A stretch of 64,000 nucleotides of DNA from Actinacidiphila rubida (lineage in GTDB: Bacteria > Actinomycetota > Actinomycetes > Streptomycetales > Streptomycetaceae). The notes below the pieces were generated by a model, which had not been told where the DNA came from, searched no databases, and worked only from the letters and a program-made list of their open reading frames with translations. Made by a program: the position numbers and the translations under genes. Positions 24,595 through 32,800 of this stretch are shown here, piece after piece; positions within the stretch are counted from its first letter, which is position 1, and each line of letters starts with the position of its first letter. The stretch is taken from assembly GCF_900110255.1 (NCBI RefSeq), contig NZ_FODD01000019.1, forward strand, positions 1 to 64,000, written 5' to 3'.

Positions 24595-25182
24595 TCAGCG
24601 CGCCAGGCGCTTGGTGAAGAGGAAGCCCTCGGCGCCCGCGATCGCGAAGAACAGGAAGTCCTTGGCGTCCATGGACTCCTTCCAGGCGTGCTGCAGAAAG
24701 CTGAAGTGCTGGGTGAAGACGTCGACGACGCCGACGTCGTTGGTGCTGGAAATGATCAGCGCGAGGCCGAACAACTGGCCCAGGTAGACGCCGAGCAGGG
24801 CCAGCGGGACGCCCACGAAGGGCAGCAACGGGTTGCGGCCACCGGCCTTGGCCAGTGCGAAGCCCACGAGTGCGCCCACGGCGAGTGCCGCGTAGCCGAT
24901 CTCGTGCTTGATGCCCTTGATCAGCAGCCCGTACAGGAGGGCGGCGACGACGGTGGCGCCGAGACCGGCCAGGATGCCCAGGGCGGCATTGTCCCGCTGC
25001 GGCGCGAGCGGGGCCGGCGGCGGGTACGCGGCGGGGTTGAAGCCGGACTGCGGCGGGGCGCCGTAGGGGGACTGCGGCGGCGGGCCGTACGGGTTCTGGC
25101 CGGGCGCGGCTTGCTGCGGCGGTGCGGCGTACGGGTTCTGGCCGGGCGCTGGCTGCTGCGGCGGTGGGTAGTTGGCGCTCAT
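24595..25182 (-). CDS. Pro/Gln-rich membrane protein with duplicated PGQNPY motif
   Basis: A 195-aa protein. The N-terminal about 70 residues are cytoplasmic-like low complexity, with near-repeats PAPGQNPYAAPPQQ / AAPGQNPYGPPPQS / PYGAPPQSGFN. Three or four hydrophobic segments follow (ALGILAGLGATVVAALLYGLL; AALAVGALVGFALA; LLPFVGVPLALLGVYLGQLFGLALII). The C-terminal soluble part ends FAIAGAEGFLFTKRLAR. Such Pro/Gln/Tyr-rich tails occur on many Streptomyces membrane proteins and may promote protein-protein contacts. Function unknown. Confidence 0.85.
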   Translation of the reverse strand: MSANYPPPQQPAPGQNPYAAPPQQAAPGQNPYGPPPQSPYGAPPQSGFNPAAYPPPAPLAPQRDNAALGILAGLGATVVAALLYGLLIKGIKHEIGYAALAVGALVGFALAKAGGRNPLLPFVGVPLALLGVYLGQLFGLALIISSTNDVGVVDVFTQHFSFLQHAWKESMDAKDFLFFAIAGAEGFLFTKRLAR

Positions 25183-25378
25183 GGACGTTCCCCCGGGGAC
25201 GTGACCGAATCGCACGAACGAGCGGCGTGCGAAAGTGACGCCGAAATCTAGCAGCGGGGTACGACACCGGGACAAGGCGATTCATCCGGTCGTTACACGA
25301 CCACTACACCCCGTACCGGAACCCTTCGGCCGCTCCCGGCCGGCTCCGGCTGTGTCCGAGTCGGGCCGGGCGCGTCCG

Positions 25379-26668
25379 TCACAGCCGGGCCGCGGCGCCC
25401 GCCGGGGTCGCGCCGCGGGTGTCGAGCAGCAGCTGGGCCTTGACCGCCAGCCCCTGCAAGTCGTAGGTGCGGTGGTGCTGCAGAAGGAGCGTCAGGTCGG
25501 CCTCGGCGGCCGCCTCCCACAGCGAGTCGGCACGCGGCACGGGCCGGTCCAGCACCCGCCACTGCGGCACGTACGGGTCGTGGTAGCCGAGTTGGGCGCC
25601 CAGTTCGATCAGCCGGGTCCCGATCTCGCGGGCGGGCGCGCCCTCCTGGTCGGCGAGGTCGGCCTTGTAGGTGACGCCGAGCAGCAGCACGCGGGCGCCG
25701 CGCAGCGACTTGCCGTGCTCGTTGAGCAGCGCGGCGGCCCGCTGGACGACGTACCTGGGCATCCGGGAGTTGACCTCCTGGGCGAGCTCGACCATCCGCA
25801 GCGGGTGGCCGGGCAGCCGGGAGCGGCCGTCGGCCGCGGCGGTGGCGAACGGCGGTGCCGCGCCGGGGTCCAGGGCCGGCGCGTGCCCGCCGACGCCCGG
25901 ACCGGGCCGGAACGCCTGGAATCCGAACGGCTTGGTCTCGGCACAGCGGATGACGTCCCACACGTCGATGCCCAGGCCGTGGCAGAACACCGCCATCTCG
26001 TTGGCGAAGGCGATGTTGACGTGCCGGTAGTCGGTCTCGAGCAGCTTCACCGCCTCGGCCTCGCGCGGCCCGCGGGCGCGCACCACCCGCTCGGTGAGCC
26101 GGCCGTAGAAGGCGGCCGCCGCCTCGGTGCAGGCCGGGGTGAGACCGCCCACCACCTTGGGGGTGTTGGCGAGGTGGAAGGCGCGGTTGCCGGGGTCGAG
26201 GCGGCTGGGGGAGTAGGCCAGGTGGAAGTCCCGGCCGGCCCGCAGGCCGTGCGCCTCCAGCAGCGGCCGCAGGAACTCCTCGGTGGTGCCGGGGTAGACG
26301 GCCGACTCCAGGACGACGGTGGTGTGCGGACGCAGGTGCGCGGCGAGCGCGCGGGCGGCCGCCGCCACGGCGGTCAGGTCGGGGCTGCCGCCGTCGACGG
26401 CCTCGCCGAGCGGGGTGGGCGCGCAGATCACGGCGGTCCTGACCCGGCCGAGGACGGCCGGGTCGCTGCTGGCACGGAAGCCGCAGGCGAGCATGCGGCG
26501 CAGGTCGGCGGCGGCGAGGGCGCCCGGGGGGACGCGGCCGGCGTTGATGTCGGCGACCACCGCGGGGTCGGCGTCGTAGCCGATGACGCCGACGCCGGCG
26601 GCGGTGGCCGCCTGGGCGAGGGGGAGTCCGGTGTGGCCGAGTCCGAGTACGGCGAGGTCTGCGGGCAT
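25379..26668 (-). CDS. UDP-sugar dehydrogenase family protein with catalytic Cys replaced by Ala
   Basis: A 429-aa protein of the UDP-glucose / UDP-N-acetylmannosamine dehydrogenase family (WecC/WbpA-like). It has an N-terminal Rossmann domain (LAVLGLGHTGLPLAQA), a central helix with the catalytic Lys and Asn region (EAVKLLETDYRHVNIAFANE) and a C-terminal domain (VLLLGVTYKADLAD). In active enzymes the loop reads GPGVGGHCIPVDP and the Cys forms the thiohemiacetal. Here it reads GPGVGGHAPALDP, so the four-electron oxidation should fail. It could reduce or oxidise by two electrons only, bind a sugar nucleotide, or be inactive. No sugar-biosynthesis genes adjoin it. Confidence 0.88.
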   Translation of the reverse strand: MPADLAVLGLGHTGLPLAQAATAAGVGVIGYDADPAVVADINAGRVPPGALAAADLRRMLACGFRASSDPAVLGRVRTAVICAPTPLGEAVDGGSPDLTAVAAAARALAAHLRPHTTVVLESAVYPGTTEEFLRPLLEAHGLRAGRDFHLAYSPSRLDPGNRAFHLANTPKVVGGLTPACTEAAAAFYGRLTERVVRARGPREAEAVKLLETDYRHVNIAFANEMAVFCHGLGIDVWDVIRCAETKPFGFQAFRPGPGVGGHAPALDPGAAPPFATAAADGRSRLPGHPLRMVELAQEVNSRMPRYVVQRAAALLNEHGKSLRGARVLLLGVTYKADLADQEGAPAREIGTRLIELGAQLGYHDPYVPQWRVLDRPVPRADSLWEAAAEADLTLLLQHHRTYDLQGLAVKAQLLLDTRGATPAGAAARL

Positions 26669-26992
26669 GGCTTCAGTCCTCCACGAATGGCCCCAGGAAG
26701 AGCGTTAAAACAGGCTAACCAGACAAATCACTGATATGACCAAGCGGCGCGCCGTACAGGGCCGCAGCCGCACTCCGGCGGCATATTCGGCCGCACCCCG
26801 GCGGCACCACCGGCCGCACCCCGGCGCCACCACCGGCCAGGCGTCGGCGGGTCGTCCTCCCCGCTCCCCGCGCGGCCGGTCCCGGCCCGGCGTCGGCTGG
26901 CCCCTCACCGGCATCACCGTCACTATCGAGAGGGCATCAGGAAACGACGCGGAAGCGGGCCGACCCCCGGCACCGCAGTCACGGAGGTACGG
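26669..26992. other. Divergent intergenic region upstream of glpD
   Basis: Positions about 26703-26740 are AT-rich for this genome and probably hold the promoter of the sugar-dehydrogenase-like gene on the minus strand and elements for the plus strand. An open frame from 26736 runs into glpD in another phase and translates to Arg/Pro-rich sequence; I do not regard it as a gene. A -10-like TATCGA at 26931-26936 could serve glpD. Confidence 0.5.
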
Positions 26993-28699
26993 ATGCGTAC
27001 GACAACCCTCGGCCCGTCTGACCGGTCGGACGCGCTCGCCCGGATGGCCGAGCAGGAGCTCGACGTCCTCGTGGTGGGCGGCGGCGTGGTGGGCGCGGGA
27101 ACCGCGCTGGACGCGACCACCCGCGGCCTGACGACCGGGCTGGTGGAGGCCCGCGACTGGGCGTCCGGCACCTCCAGCAGGTCCAGCAAGCTCATCCACG
27201 GCGGCCTGCGCTATCTGGAGATGCTCGACTTCGCGCTGGTCCGCGAGGCGCTCAAGGAGCGCGGCCTGCTGCTGGAGAAGCTCGCCCCGCACCTGGTGCG
27301 GCCGGTGCCGTTCCTGTACCCGCTGCAGCACAAGGGGTGGGAGCGGATCTACGCCGGATCGGGCGTGGCGCTGTACGACGGCATGTCGATCTCCTCCGGG
27401 CACGGCCGCGGCCTGCCCCTGCACCGCCACCTGTCCCGCAAGCACGCCCTGCGGGTGGCGCCCTGCCTGCGCAAGGACGCCCTGGTGGGCGCCCTGCAGT
27501 ACTACGACGCCCAGGTCGACGACGCCCGGCTGGTGGTCACGCTGGCGCGCACCGCGGCCGAGTACGGCGCGCAGGTCGCCAACGGCGCGAAGGTCGTCGC
27601 GTTCCTGCGCGAGGGCGAGCGGGTGGTGGGCGCCCGGGTGCAGGACGTGGAGGCCGGCGGCGAGTACGAGGTCAGGGCCCGCCAGGTGGTCAACGCCACC
27701 GGCGTGTGGACCGACGACACGCAGGCGCTGATCGGCGAGCGCGGCCAGTTCCACGTCCGCGCCTCCAAGGGCGTCCACCTGGTGGTGCCCAAGGACCGCA
27801 TCCACTCCACCACCGGCCTGATCCTGCGCACCGAGAAGAGCGTGCTGTTCGTCATCCCCTGGGGCCGGCACTGGATCGTCGGCACCACGGACACCGACTG
27901 GGACCTGGACAAGGCGCACCCGGCGGCGTCCAGCGCCGACATCGACTACGTGCTCGAACACGTCAACTCCGTGTTGTCGACGCCGCTGACCAGGGACGAC
28001 GTGCAGGGGGTGTACGCGGGTCTGCGCCCGCTGCTGGCCGGCGAGTCCGACGCGACGAGCAAGCTGTCGCGCGAGCACACCGTCGCGCACCCCGTTCCCG
28101 GCCTGGTGGTGGTGGCCGGCGGCAAGTACACGACGTACCGGGTGATGGCCAAGGACGCGGTGGACGAGGCCGTGCACGGCCTCAGCCAGCGGGTCGCGCC
28201 GTGCTGCACCGAGGAGGTGCCGCTGCTGGGCGCCGACGGCTACCAGGCGTTGTGGAACGCCCGTGCCCGCACCGCGGCCCGCACCGGCGTGCACGTCGCC
28301 CGGGTGGAGCATCTGCTCAACCGGTACGGCTCGCTGTCCGAGGAGGTGCTGGACCTCATCGCCGACGACGCCTCGCTGGGCGCCCCGCTCACCGGCGCGG
28401 ACGACTACCTGCGGGCCGAGATCGTGTACGCGGCCAAGGCCGAGGGCGCGCGCCATCTCGAGGACGTGCTGACCCGCAGGACCCGGATCTCCATCGAGAC
28501 GTTCGACCGCGGCACGCGCACCGCGCGCGAGGCCGCCGAGCTGATGGCACCCGTCCTGGGCTGGGACCAGGCGCAGATCGACCGCGAGGTGGAGCACTAC
28601 GAGAAGCGCGTCGAGGCCGAGCGCGAGTCGCAGCTCCAACCCGACGACCAGACCGCGGATGCCGCCCGGTTGGGCGCTCCGGATATCGTTCCTCTCTAG
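26993..28699 (+). CDS. glpD: Glycerol-3-phosphate dehydrogenase (FAD-dependent)
   Basis: GlpD oxidises glycerol-3-phosphate to DHAP at the membrane and passes electrons to quinone. The 568-aa product has the FAD-binding VLVVGGGVVGAGTALDATTRG (about residues 24-44), TSSRSSKLIHGGLRYLE, the VNATGVWTDD motif, and the family's long C-terminal helical domain. The ATG follows ACGGAGG. Neighbours give no glycerol-uptake operon here; glpF and glpK would be elsewhere. M. tuberculosis has a GlpD in the same general region only loosely, so linkage is a Streptomyces feature. Confidence 0.96.
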   Translation: MRTTTLGPSDRSDALARMAEQELDVLVVGGGVVGAGTALDATTRGLTTGLVEARDWASGTSSRSSKLIHGGLRYLEMLDFALVREALKERGLLLEKLAPHLVRPVPFLYPLQHKGWERIYAGSGVALYDGMSISSGHGRGLPLHRHLSRKHALRVAPCLRKDALVGALQYYDAQVDDARLVVTLARTAAEYGAQVANGAKVVAFLREGERVVGARVQDVEAGGEYEVRARQVVNATGVWTDDTQALIGERGQFHVRASKGVHLVVPKDRIHSTTGLILRTEKSVLFVIPWGRHWIVGTTDTDWDLDKAHPAASSADIDYVLEHVNSVLSTPLTRDDVQGVYAGLRPLLAGESDATSKLSREHTVAHPVPGLVVVAGGKYTTYRVMAKDAVDEAVHGLSQRVAPCCTEEVPLLGADGYQALWNARARTAARTGVHVARVEHLLNRYGSLSEEVLDLIADDASLGAPLTGADDYLRAEIVYAAKAEGARHLEDVLTRRTRISIETFDRGTRTAREAAELMAPVLGWDQAQIDREVEHYEKRVEAERESQLQPDDQTADAARLGAPDIVPL

Positions 28700-28760
28700 G
28701 CGGATTGCCTGGGCGCGGAAGCACGCACGCGCGATCGGGGGAGCAGGCGGAGGAGCGCAG

Positions 28761-30548
28761 ATGGTCGGGCAGGTCGACGAGGGACGATTGGTAGCGGGCC
28801 GCTACCGGCTGCTGGAGCGGATAGGGCGCGGCGGGATGGGCACCGTGTGGCGCGCCGAGGACGAACTCCTCGGCCGCCAGGTGGCCGTGAAGAAACTGCA
28901 CCCGCCGCAACCCCACATGGCCGACGACGAACTCGCCACGCTCTTCGAGCGCACCCGCCGCGAGGCCCGGGCCGCGGCCCGCATCAGCCACCCCAACGTG
29001 ATCGTCGTGCACGACGTGGTCGACGACGCGGGACTGCCGTCGATCGTCATGGAGTACGTCCCGTCCGTCACCCTCGGCGAACTGCTCAAGGAGCAGGGCC
29101 CGCTGCCCGTCGAGGAGGCCGCCAGGATCGGCCGCGGCATGATCGCCGCACTGCGCGCCGCCCACTCGGCCGGCGTGCTCCACCGGGACGTCAAGCCCGG
29201 CAACGTGCTGCTCGGCGGGACCGGCGGCAGCGGCTACCCGGCCGGCGAGGAGGGCGCGCGGGGAGGGGGCAGGATCGTCCTCACCGACTTCGGCATCGCC
29301 CAGGCGTCCGGGACGTCCACGCTGACCCGCACCGGCGAACTGATCGGCTCCATCGACTTCCTGTCGCCCGAGCGGATCCGCGGCACCGTGCCCGGGCCCG
29401 AGGCCGACCTGTGGGCGCTGGGCGCCACGCTCTACCAGGCCGTGGACGGCAGTTCGCCGTTCCGCAGGCCCACCGCGATCGAGACCGCGTACGCGATCGC
29501 CGAGGACGTCGTGGAGCCGCCGGCCGGCGCGGGCGCGCTCACCGAGGTCATCCGCGGCCTGCTGGCCAAGGAGCCGGAGCGGCGGCTGTCGGCCGAGCAG
29601 GCCGAACGGATGCTGCGGCTGCCGGTGGCCGACGAGGACACCGCGCTCGTCGGGCGGTTCACCTCCCGGCCGGCCGCGCAGGAGGCGCCGACCGCGATCG
29701 TCCCGCACCCGCGGGACGAGGCCGGCCAACCCCCTTATCCCCAGGCCCAGTACGCCCAGTCCCCGTACGCGGCGCCCGCGTACGGCACCGGCACCGGCAG
29801 CGGCACCGGCCCGCTGCCGCAGGCGACCGGCCCGCAGCAGCCCCCGCGCGACACCGGCGGGCAGCACCTCCCGCCGGGCCGCCGCAAGCGCCGGGTGGCG
29901 CCCTGGCTGGCCGGCGCGCTCGCGGTCGCGGTGCTGGCGGCCGGAGCCGCCTTCGCGGTGCGCCAGATGCGCGACGACAACGCCACCGGTACGCCCCCGG
30001 CGCCCACCACCACACCGACGCCGACCGGGCCCCCGCCCACCACGGCGGCGCCCACCACCACGCCCGCGACTCCGGTGACCAGCCCGCCGCCGCCCGTGCC
30101 CGACGGCTACCGGCTGGTCGACATGCCCGAGCGCGGCTACTCCGTGCCGGTGCCCGACAAGTGGCACCGCAAGGTCAGCCAGGGCGGCGACCAGATGGAC
30201 TTCGTCGACCCCACGGGCCGGGTCGACCTCAAGGTCAGCGCCCTGGAGTACGGCACCAGCAGCCCGCTGGACCACTGGAAGTCCCTGGAGCCGCAGACCG
30301 CGAGCCAGGTCGGCCCCAGCTACCATCGCGAACGGCTCGACTCCACCGAGCAGTTCGGGGACCCGGCGGCGATCTGGGAGTTCACCTTCCAGGGCTCGGT
30401 GCGCAAGTACCACGCGATCGATCTGGGCTTCGGCAAGCCGGGCGGCACCGAGTACGCGATCTACCTGTCGGCCCCGGACTCCTCCTGGCAGAAGTACCGC
30501 GAGGTCTTCGACACCGCCGTGGCCGGATTCCGGCTCTCCGCCGGATAG
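28761..30548 (+). CDS. Membrane Ser/Thr protein kinase 1
   Basis: A 595-aa PknB-type receptor kinase. The kinase domain (about residues 10-290) has an intact glycine loop GRGGMGTVW, the ATP lysine (VAVKK, Lys44), the catalytic HRDVKPGN, DFG (LTDFGIAQ) and the APE-like SPERIRG. It is followed by a Pro/Gln/Tyr-rich linker, one membrane span (WLAGALAVAVLAAGAAFAV), a Thr/Pro-rich stalk, and an extracytoplasmic domain of about 150 residues starting GYRLVDMPERGYSVPVPD. It probably senses something outside the membrane through that domain. The ATG is preceded by GCGGAGGAG. It is the first of four tandem genes. Confidence 0.93.
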   Translation: MVGQVDEGRLVAGRYRLLERIGRGGMGTVWRAEDELLGRQVAVKKLHPPQPHMADDELATLFERTRREARAAARISHPNVIVVHDVVDDAGLPSIVMEYVPSVTLGELLKEQGPLPVEEAARIGRGMIAALRAAHSAGVLHRDVKPGNVLLGGTGGSGYPAGEEGARGGGRIVLTDFGIAQASGTSTLTRTGELIGSIDFLSPERIRGTVPGPEADLWALGATLYQAVDGSSPFRRPTAIETAYAIAEDVVEPPAGAGALTEVIRGLLAKEPERRLSAEQAERMLRLPVADEDTALVGRFTSRPAAQEAPTAIVPHPRDEAGQPPYPQAQYAQSPYAAPAYGTGTGSGTGPLPQATGPQQPPRDTGGQHLPPGRRKRRVAPWLAGALAVAVLAAGAAFAVRQMRDDNATGTPPAPTTTPTPTGPPPTTAAPTTTPATPVTSPPPPVPDGYRLVDMPERGYSVPVPDKWHRKVSQGGDQMDFVDPTGRVDLKVSALEYGTSSPLDHWKSLEPQTASQVGPSYHRERLDSTEQFGDPAAIWEFTFQGSVRKYHAIDLGFGKPGGTEYAIYLSAPDSSWQKYREVFDTAVAGFRLSAG

Positions 30549-30737
30549 GCCGAGTTCGCCGGACAGGTCGCGTTGGCCGGGTTCGCATCCCCGTCCCCGC
30601 TTCGGGGATGATGGGTACTCACGCCGTTCGACCAGGATCCCGGATCCTTGAAAGCAGCACCGCACGGCGCCGACGCAGCACCGTCACACGACGCCCACGA
30701 CAGCCCCCGGAAGATGCCGGCACACCAGAGGGACACC

Positions 30738-32690
30738 ATGACCGACGCCGAACGTACCGACGGACGCCTCCTCGCCGGCCGGTACCGCCTCGGCGGCATG
30801 CTCGGCAAGGGCGGCATGGGCACGGTGTGGCGGGCCGTCGACGAGACGCTCGGCCGCACCGTCGCCGTCAAGGAGCTGCGCTTCCCCGGGAACGTCGACG
30901 AGGACGAGAAGCGCCGCCTGGTGACCCGCACCCTGCGCGAGGCCAAGGCGACCGCCCGCATCCGCAACACCGGCGCGATCACCGTCTTCGACGTGGTCAA
31001 GGAGGACGACCGGCCGTGGATCGTCATGGAGCTGGTCGAGGGCCGCTCGCTCGCCGACGTGATCCGCGAGGACGGCCCGCTGACCCCGCGCCGTGCCGCC
31101 GAGGTCGGCCTGGTGCTGCTGGACGTGCTGAAGGCCGCGCACGCCGAGGGCATCCTGCACCGCGACGTGAAGCCGTCCAACGTCCTGATCGCCGACGGCG
31201 GTTCGGCCGCCGGCACTGACACGGGCGGCGACCGGGTCGTGCTCAGCGACTTCGGCATCGCGCAGATCGACGGCGACCCGTCGGTGACGTCCACCGGCAT
31301 GCTCGTCGGCGCGCCCTCGTACATCTCGCCGGAGCGGGCCCGCGGGCAGAAGCCCGGCCCGCCGGCCGACCTGTGGTCGCTCGGCGCCCTGCTGTACGCG
31401 GCGGTCGAGGGTCGTCCGCCGTACGACAAGGGCTCGGCGATCGCCACGCTCACCGCGGTGATGACCGAGCCCGTCGGCCCGATGACCAAGGCCGGGCCCC
31501 TCGCCGACGCCATCCGCGGACTGCTGGTCAAGGACCCCGCGCAGCGCCTCGATGACGCGGGCGCCCGCGCGCTGCTCACCGCGGTGGCCGCGATGCCGGA
31601 CCGGCCGGCCGCGCCGCCCGCGGGCGGCGACAGTGCGCGCACCACGGTGATGGAGCGGCCCGCCACCGCGGCCGAGGGCGCGGCGGCCGGTGCTGCCGCG
31701 GCCGGTGCCGCCCCCGTCTCCGACGGCCGCACCTCCGCCCTGCCGCAGGACGCGGCGCCCGCCGCCGCGGCGGCGGGAGCCGGTGACCAGGCGCGGATGC
31801 GCGCGGCACTGCGGTCGGTGCGGAAGGCGGCGAAGCCGAAGCCCGCGCCGGAGCCGGGCACGCCCGCGACCACCCGCCGGCCCGCGCCCTCCTCGCTCAG
31901 CGACGTGGTGCCGCGCCGCGCGATGCTCATCGCCGCCGTCGTGGTCGCGATCGCCCTGATCGGCACGGTGATAGGGATCGTGGCCGCCAACTCCGGTGGC
32001 GGCAAGGGCGGTTCCGGCGACACCAAGAACGGGTCCACCGGAGGGGCGTCGACCACCCCCGCCACCACCGCCCCGGCCACCGGCGGCGGGCAGGACAAGA
32101 ACGGCAAGGGCAAGGGGAAGGGCAACGGCAAGGGCGACGACCAGGGTGACCAGACGGACGCGGGCAAGACCCCGGCGTCCGGGCAGCCTTCGGCGGGCGC
32201 CCCGTCCCCGGGCACGGCCCCGGGAGCGGTGCCGGCCGGCTGGCACGTGGTGACGATCGCGAGCGCGCACTACTCCCTCGCCCTGCCGCCCGGCTGGAAG
32301 CAGCTGAAGACCGTGGAGGCCGGCGCCGGCGCCGTGTTCGGGATCCCCGGCCACACCTTCCCGCAGGTCCTCGTCGACTTCACTCCCACGCCGGGCAAGG
32401 ACGCCGCCGCCCAATGGCGCACCAACGAGCCCGGGGTGGGAAGCCACACCCCCGGCTACCAGTTCCTCTCCATCAAGCCGGTCTCCTACCGGAACTACCC
32501 CACCGCCGCGGACTGGGAGTTCACGCGGTCCGGCGACGGTTCGCGGGTGCACGTCAGGAACCGCGGTTTCGTCGTGGACCGCACGCACGGCTACGCGATC
32601 ATGGTGTCGCTGCCGGTGGACCAGTGGAACGGCGCCGGCGGTGCCGCGATCCTCAGCGGCTTCTACTCCTCGTTCAAGCCGACGGCCTGA
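30738..32690 (+). CDS. Membrane Ser/Thr protein kinase 2
   Basis: A 650-aa receptor kinase with all catalytic elements: GKGGMGTVW, VAVKE (Lys45), HRDVKPSN, LSDFGIAQ, SPERARG. A long Ala-rich juxtamembrane region follows (about residues 295-380), then one membrane helix (MLIAAVVVAIALIGTVIGIVA), a Gly/Lys/Thr linker with KGKGKGNGKG repeats, and an extracytoplasmic domain beginning GWHVVTIASAHYSLALPPGW. That outer domain resembles those of the three neighbouring kinases. The ATG follows GAGGGACACC. Confidence 0.93.
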   Translation: MTDAERTDGRLLAGRYRLGGMLGKGGMGTVWRAVDETLGRTVAVKELRFPGNVDEDEKRRLVTRTLREAKATARIRNTGAITVFDVVKEDDRPWIVMELVEGRSLADVIREDGPLTPRRAAEVGLVLLDVLKAAHAEGILHRDVKPSNVLIADGGSAAGTDTGGDRVVLSDFGIAQIDGDPSVTSTGMLVGAPSYISPERARGQKPGPPADLWSLGALLYAAVEGRPPYDKGSAIATLTAVMTEPVGPMTKAGPLADAIRGLLVKDPAQRLDDAGARALLTAVAAMPDRPAAPPAGGDSARTTVMERPATAAEGAAAGAAAAGAAPVSDGRTSALPQDAAPAAAAAGAGDQARMRAALRSVRKAAKPKPAPEPGTPATTRRPAPSSLSDVVPRRAMLIAAVVVAIALIGTVIGIVAANSGGGKGGSGDTKNGSTGGASTTPATTAPATGGGQDKNGKGKGKGNGKGDDQGDQTDAGKTPASGQPSAGAPSPGTAPGAVPAGWHVVTIASAHYSLALPPGWKQLKTVEAGAGAVFGIPGHTFPQVLVDFTPTPGKDAAAQWRTNEPGVGSHTPGYQFLSIKPVSYRNYPTAADWEFTRSGDGSRVHVRNRGFVVDRTHGYAIMVSLPVDQWNGAGGAAILSGFYSSFKPTA

Positions 32691-32800
32691 CCACCGGCCG
32701 CCTTAGCACGTATCGTGAGGAGGCGTGGACCGTCCGCATCCGCAAGTGTCCGGATCGGATCGGTTCATGGGGAAGAACGACCGGGCCGAAGGGGGGCACC

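Noticed and set aside
26736..27131. 131-codon ORF before glpD
   Set aside because: It overlaps the real glpD start in another frame, is rich in Arg and Pro, has no good ribosome-binding site and shows no motif.
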